Of a stretch of 64,000 nt of DNA, positions 37,987 to 47,325 are shown piece after piece (within the stretch, counting starts at the first letter, position 1; each line of letters begins with the position of its first letter). Made by a program: the position numbers and the translations under genes. Under the pieces are notes generated by a model. The model was not told the DNA's origin, did no database searches, and saw nothing but the letters and a program-made list of their open reading frames with translations. The stretch spans positions 124,001 through 188,000 of the forward strand of contig NZ_PYWA01000001.1 in assembly GCF_003056335.1 (NCBI RefSeq). The letters are read 5' to 3'. The DNA comes from Paracoccus indicus. Lineage in GTDB: Bacteria > Pseudomonadota > Alphaproteobacteria > Rhodobacterales > Rhodobacteraceae.

Positions 37987-38564
37987 CCCTGATCCTCTGG
38001 ACGCTCTTCGGTTACCTGCTGGGATCGGTGCCCTTCGGGCTGGTCATCACGCGTGCCCTGGGTCTCGGCGATCTGCGCCAGATCGGGTCGGGCAATATCG
38101 GCGCGACTAACGTGTTGCGGACCGGAAACAAGCCAGCAGCCCTTGCCACCCTGCTGCTGGACAGCGGCAAGGGGGCCATCGCCGTGCTGCTGGCGCGCCA
38201 TTTCGCGGGCGATACGGCAGCGATGCTGGCGGGGGGCGCGGCCTTCCTGGGGCATTGCTTCCCCGTCTGGCTGGGCTTCAAGGGCGGCAAGGGCGTGGCG
38301 ACTTTCCTGGGGACGGTGCTGGCGCTGCATTGGCCCTTGGGCCTGATCGCCTGCGCCACCTGGGCGCTGACCGCCGCCATCACCCGCATCAGCAGCCTCA
38401 GCGCGTTGGTGGCCGCCGTGGCGGTGCCGATCGTCGCGCTGATGACGGGCCGCGGCGATCTGGTAGCCGTCACCTGCTTCATGGCGGCTCTGATCCTGAT
38501 CCGCCATCACGCCAACATCCGCCGCCTGATTGCAGGGACCGAACCTCGCATCGGCCGCAAATAA
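37983..38564 (+). CDS. plsY: Acyl-phosphate:glycerol-3-phosphate acyltransferase
   Basis: A 193-aa membrane acyltransferase, first step of phospholipid synthesis using acyl phosphate. Conserved segments are GSVPFG, GSGNIGATNVLR (phosphate binding) and GFKGGKGVATFLG. About five or six membrane helices. Its ATG overlaps the previous stop by 4 bases. Confidence 0.93.
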   Translation: MTLILWTLFGYLLGSVPFGLVITRALGLGDLRQIGSGNIGATNVLRTGNKPAALATLLLDSGKGAIAVLLARHFAGDTAAMLAGGAAFLGHCFPVWLGFKGGKGVATFLGTVLALHWPLGLIACATWALTAAITRISSLSALVAAVAVPIVALMTGRGDLVAVTCFMAALILIRHHANIRRLIAGTEPRIGRK

Positions 38565-38568
38565 GGTC

Positions 38569-38982
38569 TCAGCGTTCTGCAACCAGCGACCGCCCCGCCG
38601 GACGCGCAGGCCGCACCGGGGCAGGTTGCTGGGGGGCCGCCGCCGGGGCCGCAAAGCTGGTCGGCGTGAAGGGCGCCGCCGCTTCGGTCGCCGGACCCAC
38701 GGCCCGCAATTCGCCCCCGCGCAGCGACATGCGGCGCAGCGCCTCGGCACTCTGACGCGCCGAGGTCGCGATCGAGATCAGCGCAAGGCAGGCTCCCGCC
38801 AGCAGGATCAGCATGGCAAGCCCGGTGACGCCCAGAAAGACCGACATCGGCGGCACGCCCTCGGCCTGGCGGACCTGTAGGACAATCGCAGCAACCAGCG
38901 AAGCCACGCCAAGCACGAAGACCACGGCGACCAGTCGGCCTACCCATTGCATCAAACTTGCCCGCATCGCCTTGCCCCACAT
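38569..38982 (-). CDS. Hypothetical membrane protein
   Basis: A 137-aa protein with two membrane helices (about 13-37 and 46-71) and a cytoplasmic or periplasmic tail rich in Ala and Pro (APFTPTSFAAPAAAPQQPAP). The start is uncertain: ATGs at 38982 and 38967 are possible. Not recognised. Its end lies 4 bases from the plsY stop. Confidence 0.55.
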   Translation of the reverse strand: MWGKAMRASLMQWVGRLVAVVFVLGVASLVAAIVLQVRQAEGVPPMSVFLGVTGLAMLILLAGACLALISIATSARQSAEALRRMSLRGGELRAVGPATEAAAPFTPTSFAAPAAAPQQPAPVRPARPAGRSLVAER

Positions 38983-39060
38983 GCTGTTCAGGTCCCGCCT
39001 CACGCGTGCCACCAAGCGGCAGCCATTTCAAGCGGGACCCATGTCACCTTCGCGTGCGGC

Positions 39061-39112
39061 CTCGGGGGGTCCGGGGGGCGAAGCGCCCCCGGCCGTCGCG
39101 GGACGCAATCGG
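39061..39112. repeat. GC-rich intergenic hairpin repeat (family B, copy 2)
   Basis: CTCGGGGGGTCCGGGGGGCG and CGCCCCC arms are followed by GTCGCGGGACGCAA, next to the gshA stop. Shares its words with 13801-13855. Confidence 0.6.
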
Positions 39113-39116
39113 CGCG

Positions 39117-40487
39117 TCAATAGGAGTACTCGTCATAGATGCGGCTCAGATCGCCGGCCCATTCGCCGCGATACTTCTCCAACAACTCATCCGAGGGCAC
39201 CTTGCCGCTGTCGACGCTTTCCTTCAGCGCGTTCAGGAAATGCGTCTCATCCGGCACCAACCCGTCATTGCCGGGGCGGGCGCGGTTCTTCAGGCCCTGC
39301 TCGGCGATGGCCAGCACCTCGCGCGACAGATCGTGCAGGTTGATGTCACCCACCTGCCCCTGCAATCCGTCGCGACCGGCGGCAATGCGCAGACCTTCGC
39401 GGGTCTCGGCGTCCCAGCCCTTGATCAGATCGGACGCCGCATCCAGCGCCTGCTGGTCATAGGTCAGCCCGACCCACAGCGCGGGCAGCGCGCAAAGGCG
39501 GCGCCACGGGCCGCCATCGGCGCCGCGCATCTCGATGTATTTCTTGACGCGGGCTTCGGGGAAGACGGTGGTCATGTGGTCGGCCCAATCCGACAGGGTC
39601 GGCACCTCGCCCGGCAAGGCGGGCAGCTGGCCCTTCAGGAAATCGCGGAAGCTCTGGCCAAGGGCGTTGATGTATTTCCCGTCGCGATAGACGAAATACA
39701 TCGGCACATCCAAGACGTAGTCGACCCAGGCCTCATATCCGAAGCCATCCTCGAAGACGAAGGGCAGCATGCCGGTGCGGGCCGCATCCAGGTTCTGCCA
39801 GATATGGGCGCGCCAGGATTTCATGCCGTTAGGCTTGCCGTCCAGAAAGGGCGAATTGGCAAAAAGTGCCGTCGCCACCGGTTGCAGCGCAAGCGCGACC
39901 CGCATCTTCTGGACCATGTCGGCTTCGGACGCGAAATCGAGGTTCACCTGAACCGTACAGGTCCGATACATCATCTGCGTGCCAAGCGTGCCGACGCTGC
40001 CCATGTAGTCGGTCATCAGGCGATAGCGGCCCTTGGGCATCATCGGCATCTGGTCCTGCCCCCAGATCGGGGCTGCGCCAAGACCGATGAAGCCCGCGCC
40101 GATGTCGGCGGCCACGGCCTCGACCTCGGCCAGATGGCGGTTCACCTCGTCGCAGGTTTGGTGGATGGTTTCCAAGGGGGCGCCCGACAGCTCCAGCTGG
40201 CCGCCCGGTTCAAGGCTGACATTCGCGCCGTCGCGTTCCAGCCCGATCAGGTTTCCCGCTTCCAGCACCGGCGTCCAGTTGAAGCGGTCGCGCAGACCTT
40301 CCAGCATGGCCGTGATCGAGGTCGGACCTTCGTAAGGTAAGGGCAACTTCCGGGCATCGTCATAGCCGAACTTCTCATGCTCGGTGCCGATACGCCATTG
40401 ATCCTTGGGCTTTTCGCCGCTGGCGATATAGGCAGCCAGCTGATCGCGATGTTCGATGGGGCCTCCGCCCTGCTGTGGAATGGACAT
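39117..40487 (-). CDS. gshA: Glutamate-cysteine ligase (plant/alphaproteobacterial type)
   Basis: A 456-aa GCS2-group enzyme. IGTEHEKFGY near residue 33, SLEPGGQLELSGAPLETIHQT, GRYRLMTDYM and RTCTVQVNLDFASE match the family that makes gamma-glutamylcysteine, the first step of glutathione synthesis. The YghU-type GST at 8814 is a consumer of the product. Confidence 0.93.
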   Translation of the reverse strand: MSIPQQGGGPIEHRDQLAAYIASGEKPKDQWRIGTEHEKFGYDDARKLPLPYEGPTSITAMLEGLRDRFNWTPVLEAGNLIGLERDGANVSLEPGGQLELSGAPLETIHQTCDEVNRHLAEVEAVAADIGAGFIGLGAAPIWGQDQMPMMPKGRYRLMTDYMGSVGTLGTQMMYRTCTVQVNLDFASEADMVQKMRVALALQPVATALFANSPFLDGKPNGMKSWRAHIWQNLDAARTGMLPFVFEDGFGYEAWVDYVLDVPMYFVYRDGKYINALGQSFRDFLKGQLPALPGEVPTLSDWADHMTTVFPEARVKKYIEMRGADGGPWRRLCALPALWVGLTYDQQALDAASDLIKGWDAETREGLRIAAGRDGLQGQVGDINLHDLSREVLAIAEQGLKNRARPGNDGLVPDETHFLNALKESVDSGKVPSDELLEKYRGEWAGDLSRIYDEYSY

Positions 40488-40558
40488 GGGTCTGAGGCCT
40501 CTCTGGCGTTTCCGTGTCGGTCACAGGTGGCAATCGTGGCAGGCCAAGTCAAGTCGCC

Positions 40559-41020
40559 TCAGACCGGCCTCCGCCAAACGGTGCGGATTGCATCATCCTT
40601 GTCGGCCACCTGCGCCAACGCGTTCGACACCATCCCCATGTTCAGCCCCGGCAGTGCGGTGAAGGCATCGGCCAGCGTCGCCGCCCCCGCCGCATCCGCG
40701 GGGATCAGCAGGGCCTGGGCATCGATGCTGCGCAGCCGCCAATGGGCGCGACCTTCGACCCGCAGCAGGCGGATTTCCGACAGGTCGCGCAGGGCGATCT
40801 CTCCTCCGCGTTCGGTAGCGCCGTAATAGCGGATGGCGCCCTCGACGACCTCGACCACGCCCGGCGCGCCGATGGGGCGGCGGAACGGGCTGCGACGGAA
40901 GGCGCCGATGGCCAGGACGCCGCCGATCAGCATGACGCATCCCCCGACCAGCGCCAGGAACCAGCCGCCCAGCAGCGCGACATAGAGCCCGGCCAGAAAG
41001 ACGGCGGCAAAGGCCAGCAT
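40559..41020 (-). CDS. Hypothetical membrane protein downstream of moaE
   Basis: About 153 aa from the ATG at 41020. Two adjacent membrane helices (FAAVFLAGLYVALLGGWFLA and GGCVMLIGGVLAIGAF) precede a soluble C-terminal domain of about 95 residues. Upstream, AGGAG at about 41070 is followed by an in-frame ATC (41062), not by a standard start, so the true start may be non-canonical or the protein may begin at 41020. Family not recognised. Confidence 0.6.
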   Translation of the reverse strand: MLAFAAVFLAGLYVALLGGWFLALVGGCVMLIGGVLAIGAFRRSPFRRPIGAPGVVEVVEGAIRYYGATERGGEIALRDLSEIRLLRVEGRAHWRLRSIDAQALLIPADAAGAATLADAFTALPGLNMGMVSNALAQVADKDDAIRTVWRRPV

Positions 41021-41092
41021 CTCGGCCCGTTCGGACAACCATTGGCGCAGTTCGGGTCGGATGGGCTGGCTCCTGTGGGAAGGGCGGGATCG

Positions 41093-41118
41093 GGGTATTT
41101 GGGCAACCGAGAAGATCA
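41093..41118 (-). repeat. Stop-codon-linked intergenic repeat, copy 3
   Basis: GGTATTTGGGCAACCGAGAA, identical in its core to copy 1, again ending in the TGA of a minus-strand gene (moaE). Confidence 0.8.
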
Positions 41119-41550
41119 CCAGCGGTTCAATGCATCCTCATCGGTGGATTTGGCATCGACCCAGGTGGCGGTGCCGTCCTGCGCGATTTCGCGCTTCCAG
41201 AAGGGCGCACGGGATTTCAGCCAGTCCATCAGGTAGTCTGCGCCTTGGAAGGCCGCATGCCGATGGCGGGCGGCGGTGGCGACCATCATGATCGTGTCGC
41301 CCACGGGGATGCGGCCATGGCGGTGGACGATGCGCCAGTCGGTCAGGCCGAAGCGATCGGCCGCCTGCCGGCAGTAATCCTGCAAGGCGCGTTCGGTCAT
41401 GCCGGGGTAATGTTCGATATCCAGCGCAGCCATCAACCCGGTATCGTCGCGGACCACACCGGTGAAGGTGACGATGGCCCCTGCTCCCGCGCCGAAGCCG
41501 TCGATTTCAGCGGCAAGATCGAAGGGGGCCGTCTGGACGCGGGCGGTCAT
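41116..41550 (-). CDS. moaE: Molybdopterin synthase catalytic subunit
   Basis: A 144-aa MoaE. Segments VTFTGVVRDD, LDIEHYPGMTERAL, IVHRHGRIPVGDTIMMVA and LMDWLKSRAPFWKRE are characteristic, including the catalytic Lys residues near the end. It forms the molybdopterin synthase heterotetramer with MoaD, whose gene lies 4 bases upstream. Confidence 0.95.
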   Translation of the reverse strand: MTARVQTAPFDLAAEIDGFGAGAGAIVTFTGVVRDDTGLMAALDIEHYPGMTERALQDYCRQAADRFGLTDWRIVHRHGRIPVGDTIMMVATAARHRHAAFQGADYLMDWLKSRAPFWKREIAQDGTATWVDAKSTDEDALNRW

Positions 41551-41554
41551 GGGG

Positions 41555-41806
41555 TCAGCCGCCGGTCATGGGCGGGAAGAAGGCGACCTCGCGCGCGTCG
41601 GTGATCGGGCTGTCCAGATCGGCAAGCTGCTGATCGACCGCGCAACGCAGCGATGCCATGTCGGAAAATGCAGCGGCGTGGCCTTCCGAGGCCGCCGTCA
41701 GTTCCGCGATCAGGTCACGAACGGTCGCGGCATCGGTGGTCACCGTTTCACGCGGCTGGCCCACGCGTTCGCGCAGCCAGGCGAAATAGAGGATATCAAG
41801 CGTCAT
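41555..41806 (-). CDS. moaD: Molybdopterin synthase sulfur carrier subunit
   Basis: An 83-aa ubiquitin-fold protein with the C-terminal Gly-Gly (MTGG) that carries the thiocarboxylate. ILYFAWLRERVG and VAFFPPMTGG are typical. It overlaps the 3' end of pgsA by 11 bases and is followed by moaE. Confidence 0.94.
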   Translation of the reverse strand: MTLDILYFAWLRERVGQPRETVTTDAATVRDLIAELTAASEGHAAAFSDMASLRCAVDQQLADLDSPITDAREVAFFPPMTGG

Positions 41807-42428
41807 TGGCCGGTTCCCGCAGATAAGGCAGCGCCTTGATGAAATAATCCCAGCCCGTCCATGCCGTCAGTCCCGCCGCGATCCAGATCAGGATCAGGCC
41901 CACATGGGTGGCCAGGGCATCAAGGCTGGCCGACCAGATGATACCGGTCTCGCCGACGCGCGGCGACTGGCCTTGGGCGACATAGGACAGGCCGGTGCCC
42001 AGAAACAGAACCGCGATGGCCACCATCTGCAGCGTGGTCTTCCACTTGGCCAGATTGGTCACGGCCAGCTTGCGGGATTTGTCGCCCAGGAATTCGCGCA
42101 GGCCCGAAACGAAGACCTCGCGGAACAGGATGACGGTCACGGGCAGGATCAGCCAGGGGTTCATGCCGGAATAGCCGGTGATGACGACCAGCGCGATCAC
42201 CACCATGGCCTTGTCGGCGATGGGGTCCATGGCGGCGCCGAAGCGGCTTTCCTGTTTCCAGGCGCGGGCAAGGTAGCCGTCGAACCAATCGGTGACAGCC
42301 GCCAGCAGGAACAGCGTCAGTGCCGCCCAATCCGCCCAAGGCCGTTGAAAATACAGGAACATCAACGGCACGGCCGGGGCCGCGCAGAGACGCATAAGGG
42401 TCAGGATATTCGGAAGGGTCCAGCGCAT
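41796..42428 (-). CDS. pgsA: Phosphatidylglycerophosphate synthase
   Basis: A 210-aa CDP-alcohol phosphatidyltransferase with the signature DGYLARAWKQESRFG, AAMDPIADK, giving the DG-x2-AR-x8-G-x3-D-x3-D pattern. NILTLMRLCAAPAV is the usual N-terminal helix. Makes PG phosphate from CDP-diacylglycerol and glycerol-3-phosphate. Confidence 0.95.
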   Translation of the reverse strand: MRWTLPNILTLMRLCAAPAVPLMFLYFQRPWADWAALTLFLLAAVTDWFDGYLARAWKQESRFGAAMDPIADKAMVVIALVVITGYSGMNPWLILPVTVILFREVFVSGLREFLGDKSRKLAVTNLAKWKTTLQMVAIAVLFLGTGLSYVAQGQSPRVGETGIIWSASLDALATHVGLILIWIAAGLTAWTGWDYFIKALPYLREPANDA

Positions 42429-42516
42429 GACCGCAAGCTAGTCCCTGCCGCGACGGTTTGAAAGAGGCAAGGCAGCCGCCGTCATCAACTTGTTGTCCGA
42501 CAACGCGGCCCTGCGC

Positions 42517-44367
42517 TCAGCCCTTGACGTGGAAATGGTCATAGACCTTCTGCGCGATGGCCGCCGAGATGCCGTCCACCGCCTGCAGATCGGCCAGACC
42601 GGCGCGGCCCACGGCCTTGGCGCTGCCGAAATGAGTCAGCAGTGCGCGCTTGCGGGCCGCCCCCACGCCCGCGATTTCGTCCAAGGGGTTGGCCATGGCC
42701 GACTTGGCGCGCTTGGCGCGATGGGTGCCGATGGCCCAACGGTGCGCCTCGTCCCGCAGGCGCTGCAGGAAATAGAGCACGGGGTCGTTCATGCGCAGGG
42801 CGAAGGGGCGCTGGCCGATGCGGTGGAACTCTTCCTTGCCGTGGTCGCGGTCCTGGCCCTTGGCGACGCCGATCATGGCGATGTCCTCGACGCCCATCTC
42901 GGCCATGATCTCGTGGACGGCGCTGACCTGACCGGCGCCGCCGTCGATCAGCAGCAGGTCGGGCCAGGCCTCGGACTGGCGGTCGGGGTCTTCCTTCAGC
43001 AGGCGGGCGAAGCGGCGGGTCAGGACCTCCTTCATCATGCCGAAGTCGTCGCCGGGGGTGATCTCGGTCCCCTTGATGTTGAACTTGCGGTACTGGCTCT
43101 TGATGAAGCCCTCGGGGCCGGCGACGATCATGCCGCCGACGGCATTGGTGCCCATGATATGGCTGTTGTCATAGACCTCGATCCGGCGCGGGGCTGCGGG
43201 CAGATCGAAGGCCTCGGCCACGCCCTCCAGCAGGCGCATCTGGGTGGCGCTTTCGGACATGCGCCGCGCCAGGCTTTCGCGGGCGTTGCGGGTGGCGTTG
43301 GTGACCAGTTCGGACTTCTCGCCACGCTGCGGGACCAGGACCTCGACCTTGCGGCCTGCGCGTTCGGACAGCACCTCGGTGGTCAGATCGGGGTCTTCGG
43401 CGGGGTGGGACAGCAGGATCAGCCGGGGAGGCGGCTTGTCGTCGTAGAACTGCATGATGAATGCCTGCATCACCTCATCCGGGCTTTCCGCCCCGCCAAG
43501 GCGCGGATAGAAATCGCGGTTGCCCCAGCTTTGATTGCCGCGGATGAAGAAGACCTGCACGCAGGCCTGCCCGCCTTCCATGTGCAGGGCGATGATGTCG
43601 GCCTCGGCCACGCCCTTGGGGTTGATGGCCTGCACCGATTGCACAGCGGTCAGCGCCTTGATGCGGTCACGCAGCGCGGCGGCGCGTTCGTATTCCATGT
43701 TCTCGGCGGCCTGGGCCATCTCGGTCTTGAGGTCGGCCTGGATGGTCGTGGACTTGCCCTGCAGAAAACGTTCCGCGTCATTGACCAGTGCGTTGTAATC
43801 GGGCGCGCTGATCCGCCCTACGCAGGGACCGCTGCAGCGCTTGATCTGGAACAGCAGGCAAGGGCGCGTGCGCGATTCGAAGGTGCTGTCGGTGCAGTTG
43901 CGCAGCAGGAAGACCCGCTGCAACTGGGTCAGCGTGCGATTGACCGCACCCGCGCTGGCGAAGGGGCCATAATAATCACCCTTCTCGGACCGCGCTCCGC
44001 GATGCTTCTTGATCTGCGGGTATTCATGCGACTTGGCCACAAGAATGTTCGGGAACGACTTGTCGTCGCGCAGCAGCACGTTGTAGCGCGGCTTCAGCTG
44101 CTTGATCAGGTTCTGTTCGAGCAGCAGGGCCTCGGTCTCGGTGTTCGTGGTCAGGAACATCATGCTGGCGGTTTCGCGGATCATCCGCGCGATGCGTCCC
44201 GAATGCCCCGAGGGCCGGGCGTAATTCGACACCCGTGCCCGCAGATCACGCGCCTTGCCGACATAGAGCACCGCCTGGTTCGCATCCAGCATGCGATAGA
44301 CGCCGGGGCTGCCGTCGATGGTGCGAAGATAGTCGTGGATCAGGTCGTGGCCGGTTTTCTGGGTCAT
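42517..44367 (-). CDS. uvrC: Excinuclease ABC subunit C
   Basis: A 616-aa UvrC. GIY-YIG domain at the N-terminus ([27 protein letters not shown]), UvrB-binding UVR motif near the middle ([19 protein letters not shown]), RNase H-like endonuclease domain ([28 protein letters not shown]) and a C-terminal HhH pair. The start at 44367 matches the usual N-terminus. Confidence 0.95.
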   Translation of the reverse strand: MTQKTGHDLIHDYLRTIDGSPGVYRMLDANQAVLYVGKARDLRARVSNYARPSGHSGRIARMIRETASMMFLTTNTETEALLLEQNLIKQLKPRYNVLLRDDKSFPNILVAKSHEYPQIKKHRGARSEKGDYYGPFASAGAVNRTLTQLQRVFLLRNCTDSTFESRTRPCLLFQIKRCSGPCVGRISAPDYNALVNDAERFLQGKSTTIQADLKTEMAQAAENMEYERAAALRDRIKALTAVQSVQAINPKGVAEADIIALHMEGGQACVQVFFIRGNQSWGNRDFYPRLGGAESPDEVMQAFIMQFYDDKPPPRLILLSHPAEDPDLTTEVLSERAGRKVEVLVPQRGEKSELVTNATRNARESLARRMSESATQMRLLEGVAEAFDLPAAPRRIEVYDNSHIMGTNAVGGMIVAGPEGFIKSQYRKFNIKGTEITPGDDFGMMKEVLTRRFARLLKEDPDRQSEAWPDLLLIDGGAGQVSAVHEIMAEMGVEDIAMIGVAKGQDRDHGKEEFHRIGQRPFALRMNDPVLYFLQRLRDEAHRWAIGTHRAKRAKSAMANPLDEIAGVGAARKRALLTHFGSAKAVGRAGLADLQAVDGISAAIAQKVYDHFHVKG

Positions 44368-44668
44368 GTCGCTAAGAAAGTGATTCTGGGGGGCTGCTGC
44401 AAGTTCCGGGATGCCGGTGCAAGGCGAAAGCTTTCCACGGAATCTGTGGATAATTCTGTGGGCCACCTGTGAGGGATAGCCGAGTCGCCCAGCAAACGTT
44501 ACAGTTCCGTGAAACTGCCTGCAATTTAAGCAATTACAAAGGCCCTTGATTTCATTGGATAATTATTATTCAACGCCGTTGTGGATAGAAATCGGCCCTC
44601 CGTTTCGCAAGATATAGGCGCTTGACCGGTTCGGGTGGACAAGATGCAGCGAACGGCCCGTTTCGGTC
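44368..44668. other. AT-rich intergenic region with DnaA boxes upstream of uvrC
   Basis: No gene is evident in these 300 bases. A perfect DnaA box TGTGGATAA is at 44445-44453 and a one-mismatch box TGTGGATAG at 44580-44588. Between them is an unusually AT-rich stretch (TTCATTGGATAATTATTATT at 44551-44570). It must also hold the uvrC promoter. A role in replication or DnaA control of uvrC is only a possibility. Confidence 0.45.
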
Positions 44669-45445
44669 CTAATCGCGGCCGATGATGTCGGGGGTCTGCC
44701 AGGCAAGATGTTGCCCGCCGTCCACACAGATCAGCTGACCTGTCACTGCCCGTGCGTCCAGGAAATAGCCAAGTGCCTGCGTGATGCCTTGCGGGTCGGA
44801 ACCGCGCTTCAGGACGGTACCCGCCCGCTGCGCGTCGAAATGCGCCTGGCTTTGACGGGCCCCGATCAGCGTCGGACCGGGGCCGATGGCATTCACGCGG
44901 ATGTCGGGGGCCAGCGCCTGCGCGGCGGTTCGGGTCAGCGACCACAGCCCCGCCTTGGCCAGCGAATAGGTCATGAACTCGGGCGTGGGTTTCAGGACGC
45001 GCTGATCGACCATGTTGACCACCAGCGCTTTTGCCTGCGGTTCGCCGTTCTCGTCGGGCTGGGCTTTGGGCGCCTGGGCCGCGAAGGCCTGGATCAACTG
45101 GAAGGGCGCGCGCAGGTTTGATCCGATGTTGCGGTCCCAATCGGCCATCGTCGCGCTGTGGATGTTGTCGTAATCGAAGATCGAGGCATTGTTGACCAGC
45201 ACGCCCAGCTGACCCATCGCCTGCGCCACCTGCGGGACCAGCGCCGCCGTGGCATCGGGATCCAAGAGGTCCGCCCGAAAGGTCCGTGCAGCCACGCCAA
45301 GGGCGCGGGCATCTGCGGCAGTGCGCTCGGCCTCATCCTGCGAACCGGCGTAATGGATGGCGATGTCATGGCCACGCTCGGCCAGATACAGCGCCATCGC
45401 GCGGCCAAGCCGTTTTGCGGCCCCGGTGATCAGCGCGACGCTCAT
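44669..45445 (-). CDS. SDR family oxidoreductase (pteridine-reductase-like)
   Basis: A 258-aa short-chain dehydrogenase. The cofactor motif is TGAAKRLGR, the TGxxxRxG form seen in FolM/PTR1-like pteridine reductases rather than TGxxxGxG. NNAS, an active-site YSLAK and IGPGPTL follow. It may reduce dihydromonapterin or dihydrofolate, but the substrate is not proven. ATGA overlap with the antiporter gene upstream. Confidence 0.82.
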   Translation of the reverse strand: MSVALITGAAKRLGRAMALYLAERGHDIAIHYAGSQDEAERTAADARALGVAARTFRADLLDPDATAALVPQVAQAMGQLGVLVNNASIFDYDNIHSATMADWDRNIGSNLRAPFQLIQAFAAQAPKAQPDENGEPQAKALVVNMVDQRVLKPTPEFMTYSLAKAGLWSLTRTAAQALAPDIRVNAIGPGPTLIGARQSQAHFDAQRAGTVLKRGSDPQGITQALGYFLDARAVTGQLICVDGGQHLAWQTPDIIGRD

Positions 45446-46365
45446 AGCAGCACCCAGACATAGGCGGCGTAACCCGCCAGCAGGGCGGCCCCCACCGGGC
45501 GGGTCAGCGCGATCCCCTTGAACAGGAAGGGTGCCAGCAGGGCCGAGGTGCCCAGCATCACCCAGAGGTCCAGACGCAACATCTCGGGCGGGATCGGCAG
45601 CGGCGTCACGATCGAGGTGATGCCCAGGATTGCAAGGATGTTGAAGATGTTGGACCCCACCACATTGCCAAGCGCCATGTCCGCCCGCCCCTTCAGCGCC
45701 GCCGCAACCGAGGCCGCCAGTTCGGGCAGCGAGGTGCCGATGGCCACCAGCGTCAGCCCGATGACCGTGTCGCTGATGCCGAATTCCTGCGCGATCTGCG
45801 TGGCACCGTTGACCAGCAGGTTCGCCCCAAGCGGCAGGGCGATCAGCCCGCCACCCAGCCACAAGGCGATGCGAAACCCGCGGGCACCCGGTTCGGCGCC
45901 CTCGATCTCATCCTCGTCCACGCGGCCTGTGGACAATTGACGCCACAGAACGGCGGCCAGCGCCAGCAGCAGGACGATGCCGCCCCACATGCCGATCCGC
46001 CCCGTCACCGCCAGCCCGATCAGCAGGACCGAGGCCCCCATCATCATCGCCCAGCTTTCGCGCAGGTCGTGCCCCTTGGTGGTGATGACGGATACAAGCG
46101 CGGTAAAGCCAAGGATCACCAGCACGTTTGCGATGTTCGACCCGACGACATTGCCAAGCGCGATGCCGCTGGACCCGCCAAGCGCCGCCGAGAGCGACAC
46201 CAGCAACTCTGGCGCCGAGGTGCCGAAGGCCACCACCGTCAGACCCACGACCAAAGGCGTGATACCAAGCCGCAGGGCTAGGTTGACGGCCCCCTTCACC
46301 AGCAGGTCGCCGCCCAGAACCAGCAGGGCAAGTCCGCCCAGCACAAGCAAGATGTCAACGATCAC
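45442..46365 (-). CDS. Calcium/sodium antiporter (CaCA family)
   Basis: A 307-aa inner-membrane protein with ten helices and two alpha repeats: AFGTSAPELLVSLSAA with GNVVGSNIANVL, and AIGTSLPELAASVAAA with GNVVGSNIFNIL. These carry the ion-binding Glu residues of the YrbG-like K+-independent exchangers. GTG start. It overlaps a small membrane protein upstream and the SDR gene downstream. Confidence 0.92.
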   Translation of the reverse strand: MIVDILLVLGGLALLVLGGDLLVKGAVNLALRLGITPLVVGLTVVAFGTSAPELLVSLSAALGGSSGIALGNVVGSNIANVLVILGFTALVSVITTKGHDLRESWAMMMGASVLLIGLAVTGRIGMWGGIVLLLALAAVLWRQLSTGRVDEDEIEGAEPGARGFRIALWLGGGLIALPLGANLLVNGATQIAQEFGISDTVIGLTLVAIGTSLPELAASVAAALKGRADMALGNVVGSNIFNILAILGITSIVTPLPIPPEMLRLDLWVMLGTSALLAPFLFKGIALTRPVGAALLAGYAAYVWVLL

Positions 46366-46474
46366 GACGTCCGATCCCCAGATATTCCCTCAGCGTCCGG
46401 CGAAAGGCCGGGCCGCGCACAAGCGCCATGACCACCATGACCAGCAGAAAGAGAAGAACAATGCGAATGCTCAT
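46355..46474 (-). CDS. Small membrane protein (39 aa)
   Basis: A 39-codon frame starting MSIRIVLLFLLVMVVMALVR: one hydrophobic helix followed by a basic tail (FRRTLREYLGIGRRDR). Its ATG overlaps the stop of the protease gene (ATGA) and its stop lies inside the start of the antiporter gene, so all three are coupled. Unknown function; it could be a regulator of either neighbour. Confidence 0.6.
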   Translation of the reverse strand: MSIRIVLLFLLVMVVMALVRGPAFRRTLREYLGIGRRDR

Positions 46475-47280
46475 CCGCGGGTGCCGAAGCTTTGGAAGGC
46501 CGCGCGTTCCTCGGCAGCATCGATCAGCGCCTCGGCCGAAAGGCCAAGGCGGCGGAACAGGGGCTTGCGGATGCCGTGCACTTGGAAGGCCACCTTGTCA
46601 CCGAACAACGCCTTCATCTTGGGCACCAGATGCGCAATGCCATCGGCCAGCCCCAGTTCCACCGCCTGACGCCCGGCCCAGAATTCGCCGGTGAAGAGGT
46701 CGCGGTCACCCGCCAGCCGCATGCCGCGGCGGTCGCGGACATGGGCCTTGAAGGCCTCGTGGATGGGTTCCAGGATGGCATGCAGCCGTGCCACATCCTC
46801 GGGGTTCTGGGGGCGGAAGGGGTCCAGCGTCGATTTCGACGCACCCGCCGTATGCACGCGCCGTTCGATCCCCCAACGCTCGATCAGCTGGTTGAAGCCG
46901 AACCCGGCCGAGATCACCCCGATCGACCCCAGGATCGAGCTGTCATCGGCCCAGATATGATCCGCGGCGCAGGCCAGCCAATACCCGCCCGAGGCGGCCA
47001 CATCCTCGACGAAGGCATGGACGGGGATGTCGCGCTCATCCGCCAGACGACGGATGCGGGCGGCGATCAGGGATGACTGGACGGGCGATCCGCCAGGCGA
47101 ATTCACGATCAAGGCCACCGCGACGGGCTTGCCCTTGCGGAAGGCGCGTTCGATCATGGGGGCAAGGGCGGCGTCGTTCAGACCGCCCCCCCGTCCCGAT
47201 CCACCAATGGTGCCGGAGAGGCGAATGACCGCGATACGCGGCCGGCGGGACATCAGGCGGCTGACAAACGGAATATCCAT
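46471..47280 (-). CDS. S49 family (SppA/SohB-like) serine peptidase
   Basis: A 269-aa peptidase. The Ser nucleophile is in DVAASGGYWLACAADHIW, and the Lys of the Ser-Lys dyad is likely in AGASKSTLDPF. LIVNSPGGSPVQSSLIAA is the typical oxyanion region. No N-terminal membrane anchor is obvious beyond a short hydrophobic start, so it may act in the cytoplasm or at the membrane face. Confidence 0.88.
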   Translation of the reverse strand: MDIPFVSRLMSRRPRIAVIRLSGTIGGSGRGGGLNDAALAPMIERAFRKGKPVAVALIVNSPGGSPVQSSLIAARIRRLADERDIPVHAFVEDVAASGGYWLACAADHIWADDSSILGSIGVISAGFGFNQLIERWGIERRVHTAGASKSTLDPFRPQNPEDVARLHAILEPIHEAFKAHVRDRRGMRLAGDRDLFTGEFWAGRQAVELGLADGIAHLVPKMKALFGDKVAFQVHGIRKPLFRRLGLSAEALIDAAEERAAFQSFGTRG

Positions 47281-47325
47281 GGCTGACAGATAGGGGCCTG
47301 CGGGCCTTACCACAAGCCGTTGCGA

